A DNA stretch of 43,446 nucleotides, from the NCBI RefSeq assembly GCF_007993045.1, contig NZ_VOOR01000046.1, forward strand, positions 1 to 43,446, written 5' to 3'. This document shows, piece after piece, positions 8,034-17,059 of this stretch (position 1 is the first letter of the stretch; every line of letters starts with the position of its first letter). Source of the DNA: Phaeodactylibacter luteus (GTDB taxonomy: Bacteria > Bacteroidota > Bacteroidia > Chitinophagales > Saprospiraceae). Below the pieces are notes generated by a model, which saw nothing but the letters and a program-made list of their open reading frames with translations, did not search any database and was not told where the DNA came from. Made by a program: the position numbers and the translations under genes.

Positions 8034-8061
8034 GCCCACGGCCTATGCCTGCTACAATTTA

Positions 8062-8189
8062 GAGCGTGTTGGGACTTTGGTAATCGGGCTATCCCGCTAG
8101 ATAGGGGGACATTTTTTCGCTTATGCTTCGCCCCGAAACTCTGGCTAAACTCCGGTTTTCGACTAGAAGGCCAAAATCCAAACACACTC
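8062..8189. mobile_element. R1 MITE-like repeat, copy B (128 bp)
   Basis: Left end GAGCGTGTTGGGACTTTGG and right end (reverse complement) GAGTGTGTTTGGATTTTGG form imperfect terminal inverted repeats. It is flanked by TTA at 8059-8061 and 8190-8192, a 3-bp target duplication. The right TTA is the reverse-strand stop codon of the SCP2 gene. The same ends occur in copy C at 21145 in the opposite orientation. TNA duplications and GAG-type ends resemble the IS1031 group of IS5-family elements (recalled); no transposase is encoded. Confidence 0.75.
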
Positions 8190-8486
8190 TTATGCAATCA
8201 GGGAAGGCAGCTTCATGGCCAGCCCCATATCCCCTTTGATTTTCACTTTGCCAGTCATTACCGCAGACATGGCGTTGATATCCCCTTTGCGGATACCGTC
8301 CAACGTCTCCAGGCTGGTAATGATGGTACAATCGGCTTCCTTGTCCTCGTTGGTCACCACAGCTTCATCTCCAGTGAGGTCTATATGGACTGGCCCCTGA
8401 TCGAACATAAACTTGATAGATTTGCCAAGGCTGGGCGCTTTGGCGGCAGTCTTGTTAAACTGCGCAGTAATGTCTGCTAGTGTCAT
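8190..8486 (-). CDS. SCP2 sterol-binding-domain protein
   Basis: This single-domain SCP2 (sterol carrier protein 2-like) protein has 98 residues from ATG 8486. It shows the family pattern VVTNEDKEADCTIITS (lipid-pocket strand), GDINAMSAVMTGKVKIKGD and AMKLPSLI. Small stand-alone SCP2 proteins bind hydrophobic ligands such as fatty acyl chains; the ligand is unknown. The frame extends ten codons upstream to 8516, but that start lies inside a perfect -7 box (8514-8521), so 8486 is preferred. Its stop codon is the target-site copy bordering repeat R1. Confidence 0.87.
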   Translation of the reverse strand: MTLADITAQFNKTAAKAPSLGKSIKFMFDQGPVHIDLTGDEAVVTNEDKEADCTIITSLETLDGIRKGDINAMSAVMTGKVKIKGDMGLAMKLPSLIA

Positions 8487-8513
8487 GGCGATATTTTTTA
8501 TACAAGTTCTGTG

Positions 8514-8521
8514 CAAAGGTA
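8514..8521 (-). promoter_or_regulatory. -7 box TACCTTTG of the SCP2 gene
   Basis: The reverse strand reads TACCTTTG, an exact TAnnTTTG match. The predicted start of transcription is about 8510, with a leader of about 24 nt to the ATG at 8486. It decides the start codon of the SCP2 gene. Confidence 0.55.
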
Positions 8522-8625
8522 TTGAAATCCGGGCGGACTTCAGGGGCTATCCCTCGGCGGGCGGCCTCCCGGGCAGCCGCTATGGTTTGCTCCATATAGC
8601 ACTCAGGCCGTGCTTCCATTTCATT

Positions 8626-10548
8626 TCAGGCTTTCATGTGCTTGGCCAGGAAGCCCAGCATAGCGTGATAAAATTCGAAACGGTTTTCTTCGTTGGCAAA
8701 GCCATGCCCTTCGTTGTACTTCACCAAGTAAGGCACATCGATGCCCCTTCCCCGGAGGGAGCGCACAATCTGATCGGACTCGTCGATATTAACGCGGGGG
8801 TCATTGGCGCCCTGTACGACAAATAGGGGCGTTCTGATGCGCTCGATATGGAACACCGGAGAGCCAGCTTCTAAGAGCGCCTTATCGTGCTCGGGGTGGC
8901 CTACCATTTCATAGAGCATATCGAGGTAAGGTTTCCAATAAGGCGGGATGGTCTCCATAAAAGTGAACAAGTTGGAGACGCCGACATAATCTACAGCGCA
9001 GGCGTACAGGCCTGGCGTGAAGGCAATTCCCGCCAAGGTAGCATATCCACCGTAGCTGGCCCCGTAGATTGCGACCCTGCCGGCATCGGCCACCCCAGCC
9101 TCGATCAGCCATTGTACGCCATCGGTGATGTCATTCTGCATATCATGCCCCCACTGTTTGAAGCCTTTCATCCAAAAGGACTTCCCATAGCCTGTACTGC
9201 CCCGGTAGTTGGGCTGAAAAACGGCGTAGCCCCGGCTGGCCAACAGCTGAACCTCCGGGTTGTAGCCCCAGCTGTCGCGCACCCATGGGCCTCCGTGAGG
9301 ATTGACCACCACAGGCAGGCGCCCTTCCTGATGATGGGCGGGCAAAGTCAGGTACCCATGTATGGTTTCCCCGTCCCTGGCCTGATAAGCCACAGGCTTC
9401 ATGGGGGCCATATCTTCCTCCCTGAGCCAAGGGCTGACCTCCGCGATTGGGGTCAGCCGGCCTTCTGGCCAATCAAACAAGTAGTAGGCGCCAAGGGAGC
9501 GGTCGCTGTACGTACGCACCATAAACCGGTCCTCGTCCCGGTTGGCCCCCGTCACGACCACTTCATATCCGGGCAACTGCGCCTCGAGCGCTTCCTGCAT
9601 TCGAGCGCGGTTTTCGTCAAAGAACTGTACCTGCCGTTTCCAGGTGGTGAAGGCAGCCCCGAGCAGCACCTTGCGCTTGCGGGAGAACAACAAGCTGCCG
9701 GCGTCAACCTCAGGGTGGGAAAAGACCGGCGGGCCCACTTCCTGCCCTTTTTCAAAATCAAAACGGACGATCTCGCTGCGGCTGCGGCCAATATCGCTTA
9801 GGCAAAAGACAACAGCGCTATTGTCGAAGGCAAAGAAAAGAGGCGAAAGGCTTTCGCGGAAGTCGGTTTCCACAACAGTGCGGAAGGGCTCGCCCTCGTG
9901 GCTGCGGTATTGGATATGCTGATTGACCCCGTCTATGGTTTTTATGGCAATGCGCAGCTTGCCATCGTGATCGGTAAGCCAGCCGGTAATAGGCTCCTCG
10001 GGGTTGTCATTGGGGGCGAGCTGCTGCAGGTTGCCGGTCTGTATGTTGATGCGGAACGGCTCGAACAGCATGGGGTTGTTGTGGTTCATGCCGATGATGA
10101 GCTCGTCCTCCTGCTCGGGGAGGTCATCGATCAAATCAATTTTGACCCCATCAAATGGGGTGAGGTCTATCGCATTGGCCCCGTCTCGGTCGATGGCGAA
10201 GAGGCGGAAGTTCTCATCCCCTCCACTATCTTTGATGTAGGCCAAGCGCTGATCGCTAGACCAGAAAAAGCCTGCAATATCCCGTTCAGTTTCGAAAGTG
10301 ACCTGTACGGCCGGCCCACCATCTGCTGGCTGTACAAAAATATTTTTCCGCCGCTTGTAGGGCGCAGCGTATGCCAGGAAAGTGCCTCCCGGCGAAAGCT
10401 GGAAGCCTGTTTGGTCTGGATTGCGGAAAAAGTCTTCAACGGAATAGGCATACTGGCCTTCTTCCCGGCCGATCAGACGCTGAAGGTCTGCCGCAGAACT
10501 GGGCAATGAGGGGTCCCCGGGCAAATCCGGGAAATCTTGGTTGGACAT
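8626..10548 (-). CDS. S9-family serine peptidase (prolyl oligopeptidase / acylaminoacyl peptidase type)
   Basis: This 640-residue, probably cytoplasmic enzyme lacks a signal peptide. The N-terminal half (about 35-370) is a WD-like beta-propeller that gates access. The C-terminal half (about 385-640) is an alpha/beta hydrolase with nucleophile GASYGG (S498), acid GANDPR (D583) and base NEGHGF (H615). HGGPW (about 418-422) forms the oxyanion region. Such enzymes cleave short peptides, either after proline or removing acylated N-terminal residues; which applies cannot be read here. About 139 bp separates it from the SCP2 gene, which has its own promoter. TATCTTTA (reverse, 10588-10595) is a near -7 box upstream of the ATG. 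Confidence 0.9.
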   Translation of the reverse strand: MSNQDFPDLPGDPSLPSSAADLQRLIGREEGQYAYSVEDFFRNPDQTGFQLSPGGTFLAYAAPYKRRKNIFVQPADGGPAVQVTFETERDIAGFFWSSDQRLAYIKDSGGDENFRLFAIDRDGANAIDLTPFDGVKIDLIDDLPEQEDELIIGMNHNNPMLFEPFRINIQTGNLQQLAPNDNPEEPITGWLTDHDGKLRIAIKTIDGVNQHIQYRSHEGEPFRTVVETDFRESLSPLFFAFDNSAVVFCLSDIGRSRSEIVRFDFEKGQEVGPPVFSHPEVDAGSLLFSRKRKVLLGAAFTTWKRQVQFFDENRARMQEALEAQLPGYEVVVTGANRDEDRFMVRTYSDRSLGAYYLFDWPEGRLTPIAEVSPWLREEDMAPMKPVAYQARDGETIHGYLTLPAHHQEGRLPVVVNPHGGPWVRDSWGYNPEVQLLASRGYAVFQPNYRGSTGYGKSFWMKGFKQWGHDMQNDITDGVQWLIEAGVADAGRVAIYGASYGGYATLAGIAFTPGLYACAVDYVGVSNLFTFMETIPPYWKPYLDMLYEMVGHPEHDKALLEAGSPVFHIERIRTPLFVVQGANDPRVNIDESDQIVRSLRGRGIDVPYLVKYNEGHGFANEENRFEFYHAMLGFLAKHMKA

Positions 10549-10601
10549 GTGTTGAAGGGGTTAGGTTATCAGGGTAGAACACGGGCGTAAAGATAAGCGT
10601 C

Positions 10602-10665
10602 TGTGTGGACTTTGCCAGCCGGGCTATTCCTTGCAAAAAAACAGGGCTTGAGCAAACCTGTAGTG
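10602..10665 (+). repeat. Degenerate fragment of repeat R1 (copy D)
   Basis: GTGTGGACTTTGCCAGCCGG followed by GCTATTCC resembles the R1 left end (GTGTTGGGACTTTGGTAATC, then GGGCTATCCC). The rest is not alignable with confidence and no terminal repeat or target duplication is visible. Confidence 0.35.
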
Positions 10666-10681
10666 CTGTCAGGTGTTTGGC

Positions 10682-10700
10682 ATTTAGATCCGGTCTAAAT
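10682..10700. promoter_or_regulatory. Interrupted palindrome upstream of nfuA, possible operator
   Basis: ATTTAGA (10682-10688) and TCTAAAT (10694-10700) form a perfect 7-bp inverted repeat around TCCGG. It directly follows a TTTG (10676-10679) that could act as a -33 element, and lies about 50 bp before the Fe-S carrier gene. Such a position would suit a repressor responding to iron or Fe-S status. The regulator is not identified and binding is inference. Confidence 0.4.
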
Positions 10701-10752
10701 CAAGGCCATATCTCTTTAGTATTAATTCTGACACTCAATCCGAAAATATCAT

Positions 10753-11367
10753 ATGAGCAATCCCGTCACACAAAGCCCGGTAATGCTATATACAGAGCAG
10801 ACCCCAAACCCGGAGTCCCTCAAGTTTGTCACCAACCGCATGATTTATAAAGGCACCGCTGACTTCCGGGAGGAGGAGCTTGCGCGCGAGTGGTCTCCGC
10901 TGGCCACATCGCTTTTTGAGATGCCTTACGTCAAGAGCGTATACATCTGCAACAACTTTGTCACAGTGACCAAGGAGTTCAACTATGACTGGGCAGACAT
11001 CATGCTCAAGCTCAAGGAGTACCTCAAGGGCTACATCGCTGAAGGCAAGCCGGTACTGAAGGAGGGCTTTGAGGAAGCGATGGCTAAAATCGAGGAAGAG
11101 CGGGGCGCGAGCTATGAGTATACCGAGAATGAAGCGGAGATCATTCAAAAGATCAAGGACATGATCGAGACTTACGTCAAGCCTGCTGTAGAAATGGATG
11201 GCGGCAACATCGAGTTCAAATCATGGGACCAGGGCACAGTAGTGCTTTCCATGCAGGGGGCTTGCAGCGGCTGCCCGTCCTCCACAGTCACCTTGAAAGC
11301 AGGGATTGAGGGCATGCTCAAGCGCATGATACCAGAAGTCAAAGAGGTGGTAGCCCATATGGACTAA
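10753..11367 (+). CDS. nfuA: NfuA/NifU-type Fe-S cluster carrier
   Basis: This 204-residue cytoplasmic protein has two domains. An N-terminal Nfu_N domain (about 10-100) contains TPNPESLKFVTN. A C-terminal NifU domain (about 125-204) contains MDGGNIEF and CSGCPSS (C171, C174). The CxxC pair of two subunits jointly holds a [4Fe-4S] cluster that is passed to target enzymes. The domain order matches mitochondrial NFU1-like proteins rather than E. coli NfuA, whose N-terminal domain is A-type. Preceded by a possible operator at 10682-10700 and followed by a strong hairpin shared with the convergent carboxypeptidase gene. Confidence 0.92.
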   Translation: MSNPVTQSPVMLYTEQTPNPESLKFVTNRMIYKGTADFREEELAREWSPLATSLFEMPYVKSVYICNNFVTVTKEFNYDWADIMLKLKEYLKGYIAEGKPVLKEGFEEAMAKIEEERGASYEYTENEAEIIQKIKDMIETYVKPAVEMDGGNIEFKSWDQGTVVLSMQGACSGCPSSTVTLKAGIEGMLKRMIPEVKEVVAHMD

Positions 11368-11387
11368 CGCTCCTTGCGCCAGCTTTT

Positions 11388-11425
11388 GCAAACGGGCTTC
11401 CGGCACTGGCCGGGAGCCCGTTTGC
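11388..11425. terminator. 17-bp hairpin between convergent genes
   Basis: GCAAACGGGCTTCCGGC (11388-11404) pairs with GCCGGGAGCCCGTTTGC (11409-11425), with one G-T wobble and loop ACTG. It sits between the stops of nfuA and the S66 peptidase gene. A bidirectional transcript end is likely, though T-tracts are short. Confidence 0.6.
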
Positions 11426-11432
11426 CGTTGGT

Positions 11433-12461
11433 TCAGGATACTGCTGTTTCCAGAAGGGTAATGGTACGCCGGCCAGCGTCAAAAGCAGCCCTGATGCCGA
11501 TGGGGAAGGTACACTGATGGCTGATGTGCCCGAAAGGCAGCCCATAGGCGGAGGGGATTTGGAGCGGCCGGATCTGCTCTGCCAGGGTTTGCTGCAAGGG
11601 CAGGGAATCACTCCCGGGCTTCATTTCGCAATCTGCAAAGATGCCGAGGGCCAGCCCGGCTGCTTTGCCCAAAGGCCAGCTTTGCCGGAGCTGAGTCAGC
11701 ATGCGGTCGAGGCGGTAGGGCGGCTCGCCTATGTCTTCTACGAACACGATAGCCCCTTCCACATCGGGCAGATAGGGTGTGCCGGCCATAGCGGCCAATA
11801 AGGACAGGTTGCCCCCCAACAAATGGCCTTCCACCTTCCCCTTCTGATAGGTCTCTGCATAAAAGCCTTCCTCCTGCGAAGCTTCGTTTTCCAGGGAAGG
11901 CGGGATGGTGTAAGGGGCTTCGGGCTGCATAAGCACCGCCCTCAGCTGAGCTTCGGTATAGGGGGTCAGCTCAGATGCCCCTACCGGGCCGTGGAATGTC
12001 ACAAGCCCTGTCATTTGGAAGATAGCCTGGTGCAGGGCCGTGATATCGCTGTAGCCGACCAAGACTTTGGGGTTGGCACGAATGAGGCTGTAATCAATGT
12101 GCGGCAGCAATCGGGTGCAGCCGTAGCCGCCACGGGCACACCAAATGGCATCTACACTTTTATCCTCAAACATGGTGTGCAGGTCATCGAGCCGCTGCTG
12201 ATCGGTACCGGCTACAAAGCCATGTTTAGCCCGGATGTGCCGCCCCATTTTGACCTTGAGCCCAAGCTTCAACAGGTTATCTACTGCGCGCTGCAAAGAT
12301 TCATCAGCAATATAGCTGCCTGGCGTGATCAGCCCTATTGTATCCCCGGGGCTCAACCGTTTGGGCTTTATACGGGTAGGCGGAAAGCCGGCGATAACGG
12401 GGCCGGCAGCGGGGAGCAAGGGCAAAGCAAGGGCTTTGCGGGCAAAAGACCTGCGGTTCAT
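11433..12461 (-). CDS. S66 family LD-carboxypeptidase with a Tat-type signal
   Basis: This is a muramoyltetrapeptide (LD-) carboxypeptidase homologue, 342 residues from ATG 12461. It cleaves the L,D bond before the terminal D-Ala of peptidoglycan tetrapeptides during cell-wall recycling. Visible are GYSDITAL (nucleophile S138), the block VEDIGEPPYRLDR (acid E242) and FGH (H312), the S66 Ser-Glu-His triad. The N-terminus MNRRSFARKALALPLLP has a twin-arginine-like motif and hydrophobic stretch, suggesting export to the periplasm, unlike cytoplasmic E. coli LdcA. The frame extends to a GTG at 12491, but MNRRSF is the better start. Possibly co-transcribed with msrA upstream (99 bp). Confidence 0.87.
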   Translation of the reverse strand: MNRRSFARKALALPLLPAAGPVIAGFPPTRIKPKRLSPGDTIGLITPGSYIADESLQRAVDNLLKLGLKVKMGRHIRAKHGFVAGTDQQRLDDLHTMFEDKSVDAIWCARGGYGCTRLLPHIDYSLIRANPKVLVGYSDITALHQAIFQMTGLVTFHGPVGASELTPYTEAQLRAVLMQPEAPYTIPPSLENEASQEEGFYAETYQKGKVEGHLLGGNLSLLAAMAGTPYLPDVEGAIVFVEDIGEPPYRLDRMLTQLRQSWPLGKAAGLALGIFADCEMKPGSDSLPLQQTLAEQIRPLQIPSAYGLPFGHISHQCTFPIGIRAAFDAGRRTITLLETAVS

Positions 12462-12560
12462 CATAGGGTTGGTTTTTGAATGATGGCGCACCGATGGGCA
12501 CCAATAAAAACCTTAATTTAAGATTTGCTGGCCAGTCTGCACAGCGCGCAGGTGCAAAGC

Positions 12561-13265
12561 TTACGGCTTGCGGTATTTGTCTTTCAACAGCTCAGGGTGG
12601 GCTTTCATGAACTTCTCGATTTTCGGCATAGAAACCCCTACGACATAAGGCTGATTGGGGTTGTGCACGATGTAGTCCTGATGGTAGCCTTCAGCAGCAT
12701 AAAAAGTGCCCAAGGGCTTCACCTCCGTCACCACGGGCTTACCGAACCGGCCCGACTCGTCCAATTTTTTGATAAAGGCTTCAGCCGCCTCTTTCTCCGC
12801 TTCATTCTGATAGTAAATGCCAGAACGGTATTGCTTGCCCACATCGGGCCCCTGCCGGTTGAGCTGTGTGGGGTCATGCCCGGAGAAGAAAGCCGTGAGC
12901 AGGGCGTCATAGCTGACCCGGTCCGCGTCATAATACACGATGACGGCTTCTGCATAATCGGTCACTCCTGAGGCTACTTTTTTATAGGTTGGGCTTGGGG
13001 ATGTACCGCCAGCGTAGCCGGAGATCGCCTCTTCTACTCCTTCTACCCGCTCAAACACTCCTTCCACACACCAAAAGCACCCGCCAGCGAACACCGCTTT
13101 GGACAGCCCAGCCAATGGGGCATCGATTTCAGAGACCGGGGCAACCCCTTCCGGATAGGACAAGGCGCTGCTTTTGCCAGCTGCAGCTTTGCCCCTTGAC
13201 TGCTGAGAATTGGCACAGCTAAAAACCAGCGTGCTCAACAGTACGAATAAGAATAGACGCTTCAT
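12561..13265 (-). CDS. msrA: Peptide-methionine (S)-S-oxide reductase, lipoprotein
   Basis: This 234-residue MsrA reduces methionine-S-sulfoxide in proteins. GGCFWCVEGVF carries the catalytic C63 and C66, followed by SGYAGG, GHDPTQLNRQGPDVG and YHQDY. The N-terminus MKRLFLFVLLSTLVFSC is a lipoprotein signal with the lipobox ending at C17, so it should act outside the cytoplasm, anchored to a membrane. A linker (18-55) rich in Ser/Ala precedes the domain. No MsrB is nearby. Repeat R2 copy b lies upstream. Confidence 0.93.
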   Translation of the reverse strand: MKRLFLFVLLSTLVFSCANSQQSRGKAAAGKSSALSYPEGVAPVSEIDAPLAGLSKAVFAGGCFWCVEGVFERVEGVEEAISGYAGGTSPSPTYKKVASGVTDYAEAVIVYYDADRVSYDALLTAFFSGHDPTQLNRQGPDVGKQYRSGIYYQNEAEKEAAEAFIKKLDESGRFGKPVVTEVKPLGTFYAAEGYHQDYIVHNPNQPYVVGVSMPKIEKFMKAHPELLKDKYRKP

Positions 13266-13420
13266 GGTTTTTTATTTGCATTAACAGCCAAACACCTGGG
13301 AATGTTATGCCAATATCCAGCTATAATGATACTGCTGTGCGCGGAATGGCCTACAAGCTACATTCACATATGGGCGCAAACCAAAATATTGCAGGCGTTT
13401 GTGCATAGCCTGGCATTGGC

Positions 13421-13533
13421 CTAGCGCTGCGAAGGGGCGGCAGGCCTGATAAGGCCGAGCGGATAGCGAGCCCCGTAGCATAGCGGCACCTGCCCGCTGC
13501 CCCCCTCCTTGCGGCAGGGGCAGGCCCCAAAAA
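13421..13533 (-). repeat. R2 GC-rich intergenic repeat, copy b
   Basis: Reverse orientation. Core CCGAGCGGATAGCGAGCCCC is identical to the complement of copy a, with GTAGCATAGCGGCACCTGCC after it. This copy has a longer insert between the CAGGTGCCGC block and the GGGGCCTGCCCCTGCC arm (13491-13533). It lies between the trkH stop and the msrA start. The region 13266-13420 beside it shows nothing else I can support. Confidence 0.75.
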
Positions 13534-13556
13534 TCTAGCTGGCGCCCCCTGCATAT

Positions 13557-15008
13557 TTAGTTAGACTTCCAGAAGTAGGGCGTGAAGAGCACCAAGATGG
13601 TGAAGAGCTCGAGCCGCCCCAATAACATCAGGAAAGACAAGAACAGCTTAATACCCGGGCTCAGCCAGGCGAAGTTGTCTACCGGCCCTACCTTGCCAAT
13701 GCCCGGCCCTACGTTGCCCAGGGAGGTTGCAACCGCACCTACGGCGGTCATGAAATCGAGCCCCATGGCCGCTACGATGATAGAGCCGATGACGAACAGG
13801 AAGAGATAGAGCAGCAGAAAAATGATGATATGAGTAAGGATGCGCCCGGTCACGACCTGCCCATTGAGCTTGAGCGGGATGACCGCACGGGGGTGCAAAA
13901 TGCGCTTGAACTCCAGGAAGGAGTTTTTGAAAAAGACCAAATGGCGTACCAGCTTAATGCCGCCGCTGGTTGAGCCGGCACACGCCCCCAAGAACATCAA
14001 TACGAAGAAGACCATCATCAGGCTATTGCCCCAGGCCGTATAATCAGCCGATACGAACCCGGTGGTCGTGACGATGGAGACAATCTGGAACAAGCTGTCC
14101 CGGAAGGATTTTTCCCAGCCCAGTCCAGTATGGTAACGGACGCCGAGAGTCACTATAGCGGTCAGGGCGACCACCAGGAAGAGATAAGCCTTGAACTCGT
14201 CGCTCTGCCAGACTTTCCGCAGCCGGCCCTTGAGGCCATAATAAATGACGGTGTAGTTGGTGCCGGCAAGAAACATAAAAAATATGACCGGGTACTGCAC
14301 CGCAGGGAGGTCGTAGTGGGCCATGCTGGCGTTTTTGGTAGAAAAGCCCCCAGTGGCCATCGTTGTCAGGGCATGATTGAGGGCTTCATAAAAGCTGAGC
14401 CCGGCTATCAGCAGGGCACCGGTCAGCAGGATGGTAAGGCCCACGTAGATCTGCCAGAGCCGTTTGGCCGTTTCGCGTATGCGCGGGTGGAGCTTATCAG
14501 AAGTAGGGCCCGGGGCTTCTGCCACAAATAGCTCGATGCCGCCAATGCCCAGCAGCGGGAAGATAGCGACGGTCAGCACGATGATCCCCATGCCTCCTAT
14601 CCATTGGGTGAGGCTGCGCCAGTATAAAATGCCTTCTGGGGCGGCTTCGATATCGGTTAGGACCGATGCCCCTGTTGTCGTCATGCCGGAAACGGTTTCG
14701 AAGATAGCCCCAACGATATCAGGGATGACCCCGCTGAGCAGGTAGGGCAGCATGCCAAAGGTGACCATAGCCAGCCAGCCCAAGGCGACGATAAGGTAGC
14801 CTTCTCGTTTGCGGATGTTGCGCTCGCCGGGAGACTTCACCAGCCAGAGGGCACCGCCCACGACCACGCAAATGAGCCCGGAATTGAGCAGGGCCCAGAG
14901 GTCGCCGCTATCAAAATACAGGGAAAAAGGGATGCCCGTGAACATCAGCCCTCCGATCAGTAAAAGGAGGACCGCAATAACACGGGCGATGGGGCGGAAA
15001 TTTATCAT
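13557..15008 (-). CDS. trkH: TrkH-family potassium uptake channel subunit
   Basis: This 483-residue inner-membrane K+ translocating subunit has four pore-loop signatures: TTTGAS (P1), ATGGFS (P2), TTTGFVSADY (P3) and SLGNVGPG (P4). These give the selectivity filter of the TrkH/KtrB superfamily. It lies 28 bp downstream of trkA in the same direction, so the two form one operon encoding the gating ring and the channel. Length matches TrkH. Confidence 0.93.
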   Translation of the reverse strand: MINFRPIARVIAVLLLLIGGLMFTGIPFSLYFDSGDLWALLNSGLICVVVGGALWLVKSPGERNIRKREGYLIVALGWLAMVTFGMLPYLLSGVIPDIVGAIFETVSGMTTTGASVLTDIEAAPEGILYWRSLTQWIGGMGIIVLTVAIFPLLGIGGIELFVAEAPGPTSDKLHPRIRETAKRLWQIYVGLTILLTGALLIAGLSFYEALNHALTTMATGGFSTKNASMAHYDLPAVQYPVIFFMFLAGTNYTVIYYGLKGRLRKVWQSDEFKAYLFLVVALTAIVTLGVRYHTGLGWEKSFRDSLFQIVSIVTTTGFVSADYTAWGNSLMMVFFVLMFLGACAGSTSGGIKLVRHLVFFKNSFLEFKRILHPRAVIPLKLNGQVVTGRILTHIIIFLLLYLFLFVIGSIIVAAMGLDFMTAVGAVATSLGNVGPGIGKVGPVDNFAWLSPGIKLFLSFLMLLGRLELFTILVLFTPYFWKSN

Positions 15009-15036
15009 CTCATTTTCAGATCAAGGGGCACACCGG

Positions 15037-16377
15037 TTAATGGAATAGCTTTTCTAGCCGCTCTATAGCTTCCGGCAGGGCAAAAACAATGACTTTATCG
15101 TTGAGCTGCAGCTGAAACTCCCCATCGGGGATCAGGGCCTCCTCTCCACGGATGACCCCGCCGATAAGCGCGGTTTTCGGGAAGTGGAGCTCTTTCAGCG
15201 GTTTGCGCGTCAGTTGGTTTTCCTTGTGGACCAGGTACTCTATCACTTCGGCGTCTACGCCGTGCAGGCTCGTAATGGCCTCCACTTTCCCTTTGCGGAT
15301 AAAGCGGAAGATGTTGTTGGCAGCGATCAGCTTCTTGTTGATGAGGGTATCTACGCCTATATTTTGAGAAATGTGGATATACTCCTTGTTCTCTACCTGT
15401 GCGATAGTCTTTAGGACCCCCCGGTTTTTAGCCGTCAGGCTGGCGATGATATTGGTCTCTGAGTTGCCGGTCAGTGCGATAAAGGCATCCATCCGGCTGA
15501 GCCCTTCTTCTTCCAGCAAGTCGATATTGCTGGTATCCCCATTGATGACCAAGGTGTTGTTCAAGCGCTCTGCCATGACCTTGCAGCGCTCCCTGTCTTT
15601 TTCGATCACCGTCACATTGTACTCATCTTCCAACCGCTTGGCGGTAGCCATGCCCAGAGGAGACCCCCCGAGTATCATGATGTTGCGCACATTATGTTTT
15701 TGCTTGCCCACGAGGTTGGTCAGGCGCTCCATATTGTCGCGCTTGCTGATAAAGTAGACATGATCGCCCCGGCGCAGGATAGTCTTGCCGCGGGGGATAA
15801 TGGTACGGTGGCCCCTCAGTATGGCAATTGGCCGCAGGTCTACTTCCGTATCCTGTTCACTGATATCAAACAACTGCTGATTGGCTAACGGGCTGTATTC
15901 GTCAAGGGTAACACCGATAAGGTTGATCTTTCCCTTTTCGAAGGCGAAGTGGTCTGTGAAAGAAGATTCCCGGATAAGGCGCTGAATCTCTTCGGCAGCA
16001 AGCAGCACAGGGGAGATGAGAGAATCCACGCCCAGCTCACGGAACAGCTCCCGCTGAGATTCTGCCAGATATTCTTGGTTGGTCACCCTGGCGATGGTCT
16101 GCCGAGCGCCCATTTTCTTGGCCAGGATAGCCGTGACCAAGTTGGTTTTCTCGGAAGTAGTGACGGCCAGGACGAGGCGGGCACGGCCAATATCGGCTTG
16201 CTCCAGCACATCTATGGAAGAGCTGTCCCCCTTGAGCGTCATCACGTCAAGGTGGGTAGCGGCATAATCCAGAACTTCCTGATTGGTGTCGACCAAGACG
16301 ATGTCCTGGTTTTCAAAAGCCAGCAACTCTGCGAGGTGGAAGCCAATGTCCCCTGCACCTGCTATCACAATTTTCAT
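15037..16377 (-). CDS. trkA: TrkA potassium uptake regulatory subunit
   Basis: This 446-residue cytoplasmic peripheral protein has two tandem RCK_N-RCK_C units. The first begins MKIVIAGAGDIGFHLAELL (nucleotide-binding GxGxxG), the second near residue 232 with IMILGGSPLGMATAKRL. The second glycine motif is GGSPLG. TrkA binds NAD(H) or ATP and gates TrkH. First gene of the trkA-trkH operon, with a perfect -7 box 80 bp upstream. Confidence 0.94.
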   Translation of the reverse strand: MKIVIAGAGDIGFHLAELLAFENQDIVLVDTNQEVLDYAATHLDVMTLKGDSSSIDVLEQADIGRARLVLAVTTSEKTNLVTAILAKKMGARQTIARVTNQEYLAESQRELFRELGVDSLISPVLLAAEEIQRLIRESSFTDHFAFEKGKINLIGVTLDEYSPLANQQLFDISEQDTEVDLRPIAILRGHRTIIPRGKTILRRGDHVYFISKRDNMERLTNLVGKQKHNVRNIMILGGSPLGMATAKRLEDEYNVTVIEKDRERCKVMAERLNNTLVINGDTSNIDLLEEEGLSRMDAFIALTGNSETNIIASLTAKNRGVLKTIAQVENKEYIHISQNIGVDTLINKKLIAANNIFRFIRKGKVEAITSLHGVDAEVIEYLVHKENQLTRKPLKELHFPKTALIGGVIRGEEALIPDGEFQLQLNDKVIVFALPEAIERLEKLFH

Positions 16378-16456
16378 GGTCAGAACTTTTCAATTCCATC
16401 TGCCGTTGTTGAAAAGTACAACACTCTTTCAGATGAGCCCCTGGGGCAATGAACTG

Positions 16457-16464
16457 CAAATATA
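16457..16464 (-). promoter_or_regulatory. -7 box TATATTTG of trkAH
   Basis: The reverse strand reads TATATTTG, an exact TAnnTTTG match, in the region between divergent trkA and the phosphatase gene. It implies a leader of about 75 nt for trkA. No clear -33 element. Confidence 0.45.
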
Positions 16465-16591
16465 CACCTTGCAGCCTGACCGCGCAGCATTACTGTTACC
16501 TTTCCGGCAGCAAATGAAGACAGGGCCGGCAGCCGTTTGCAGCCCTGCCCAAGCTGTGGAAAAGGACAACAAACAACAAAAAGGCGAACTT

Positions 16592-17059
16592 ATGAAACGT
16601 GTACTGATGGTCTGCCTGGGCAATATATGCAGGTCACCCCTTGCGCAAGGTATTTTAGAAGCCAAAGCTGCCAGCCAGCACCTTGCTGTGGAGGTAGACT
16701 CTGCGGGCACTTCCCACTGGCATGCAGGCGAGAAGCCAGACCCCCGCTCCGTGTACACTGCCGCCCAGCACGGGCTAGACATCTCTGGGCAGCGCGCCCG
16801 GCAGTTCACCCCCAATGACTTCAGGAGCTACGACCTCATCCTTGCTATGGACCAATCCAACTATGACGATATCCTTCGGCTGGCACCGGATGAAACAGCA
16901 CAGAAGAAAGTGAAGAAAATCATGGATTTTGTGCCCGGTGCCCAGGCCGGGAGCAATGTACCGGACCCCTATTGGGACGATGACGGGTTTGAAAAGGTGT
17001 ACGAAATGCTGGACCAAGCGTGCGAAGGCATTATACGGTCCGTAAGAGGAGAGATTTAA
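16592..17059 (+). CDS. Low-molecular-weight protein tyrosine phosphatase
   Basis: This is a 155-residue LMW-PTP from ATG 16592 (MKRVLMVCLGNICRSP). The P-loop has C8 and R14 (C-x5-R), and the general acid is in DPYWDD (D125). The frame is open upstream to 16283 but begins inside trkA antisense and has no family similarity, so 16592 is the start. Substrates may be tyrosine-phosphorylated or arginine-phosphorylated proteins; no kinase is adjacent. The 3' end overlaps that of the convergent MerR gene: both stop codons use the bases TTAA at 17056-17059. Confidence 0.92.
   Translation: MKRVLMVCLGNICRSPLAQGILEAKAASQHLAVEVDSAGTSHWHAGEKPDPRSVYTAAQHGLDISGQRARQFTPNDFRSYDLILAMDQSNYDDILRLAPDETAQKKVKKIMDFVPGAQAGSNVPDPYWDDDGFEKVYEMLDQACEGIIRSVRGEI

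Noticed and set aside
12512-12523. CTTAATTTAAG palindrome between the S66 peptidase gene and msrA
   Set aside because: Short AT-rich palindromes arise readily by chance and it is not near a -7 match.
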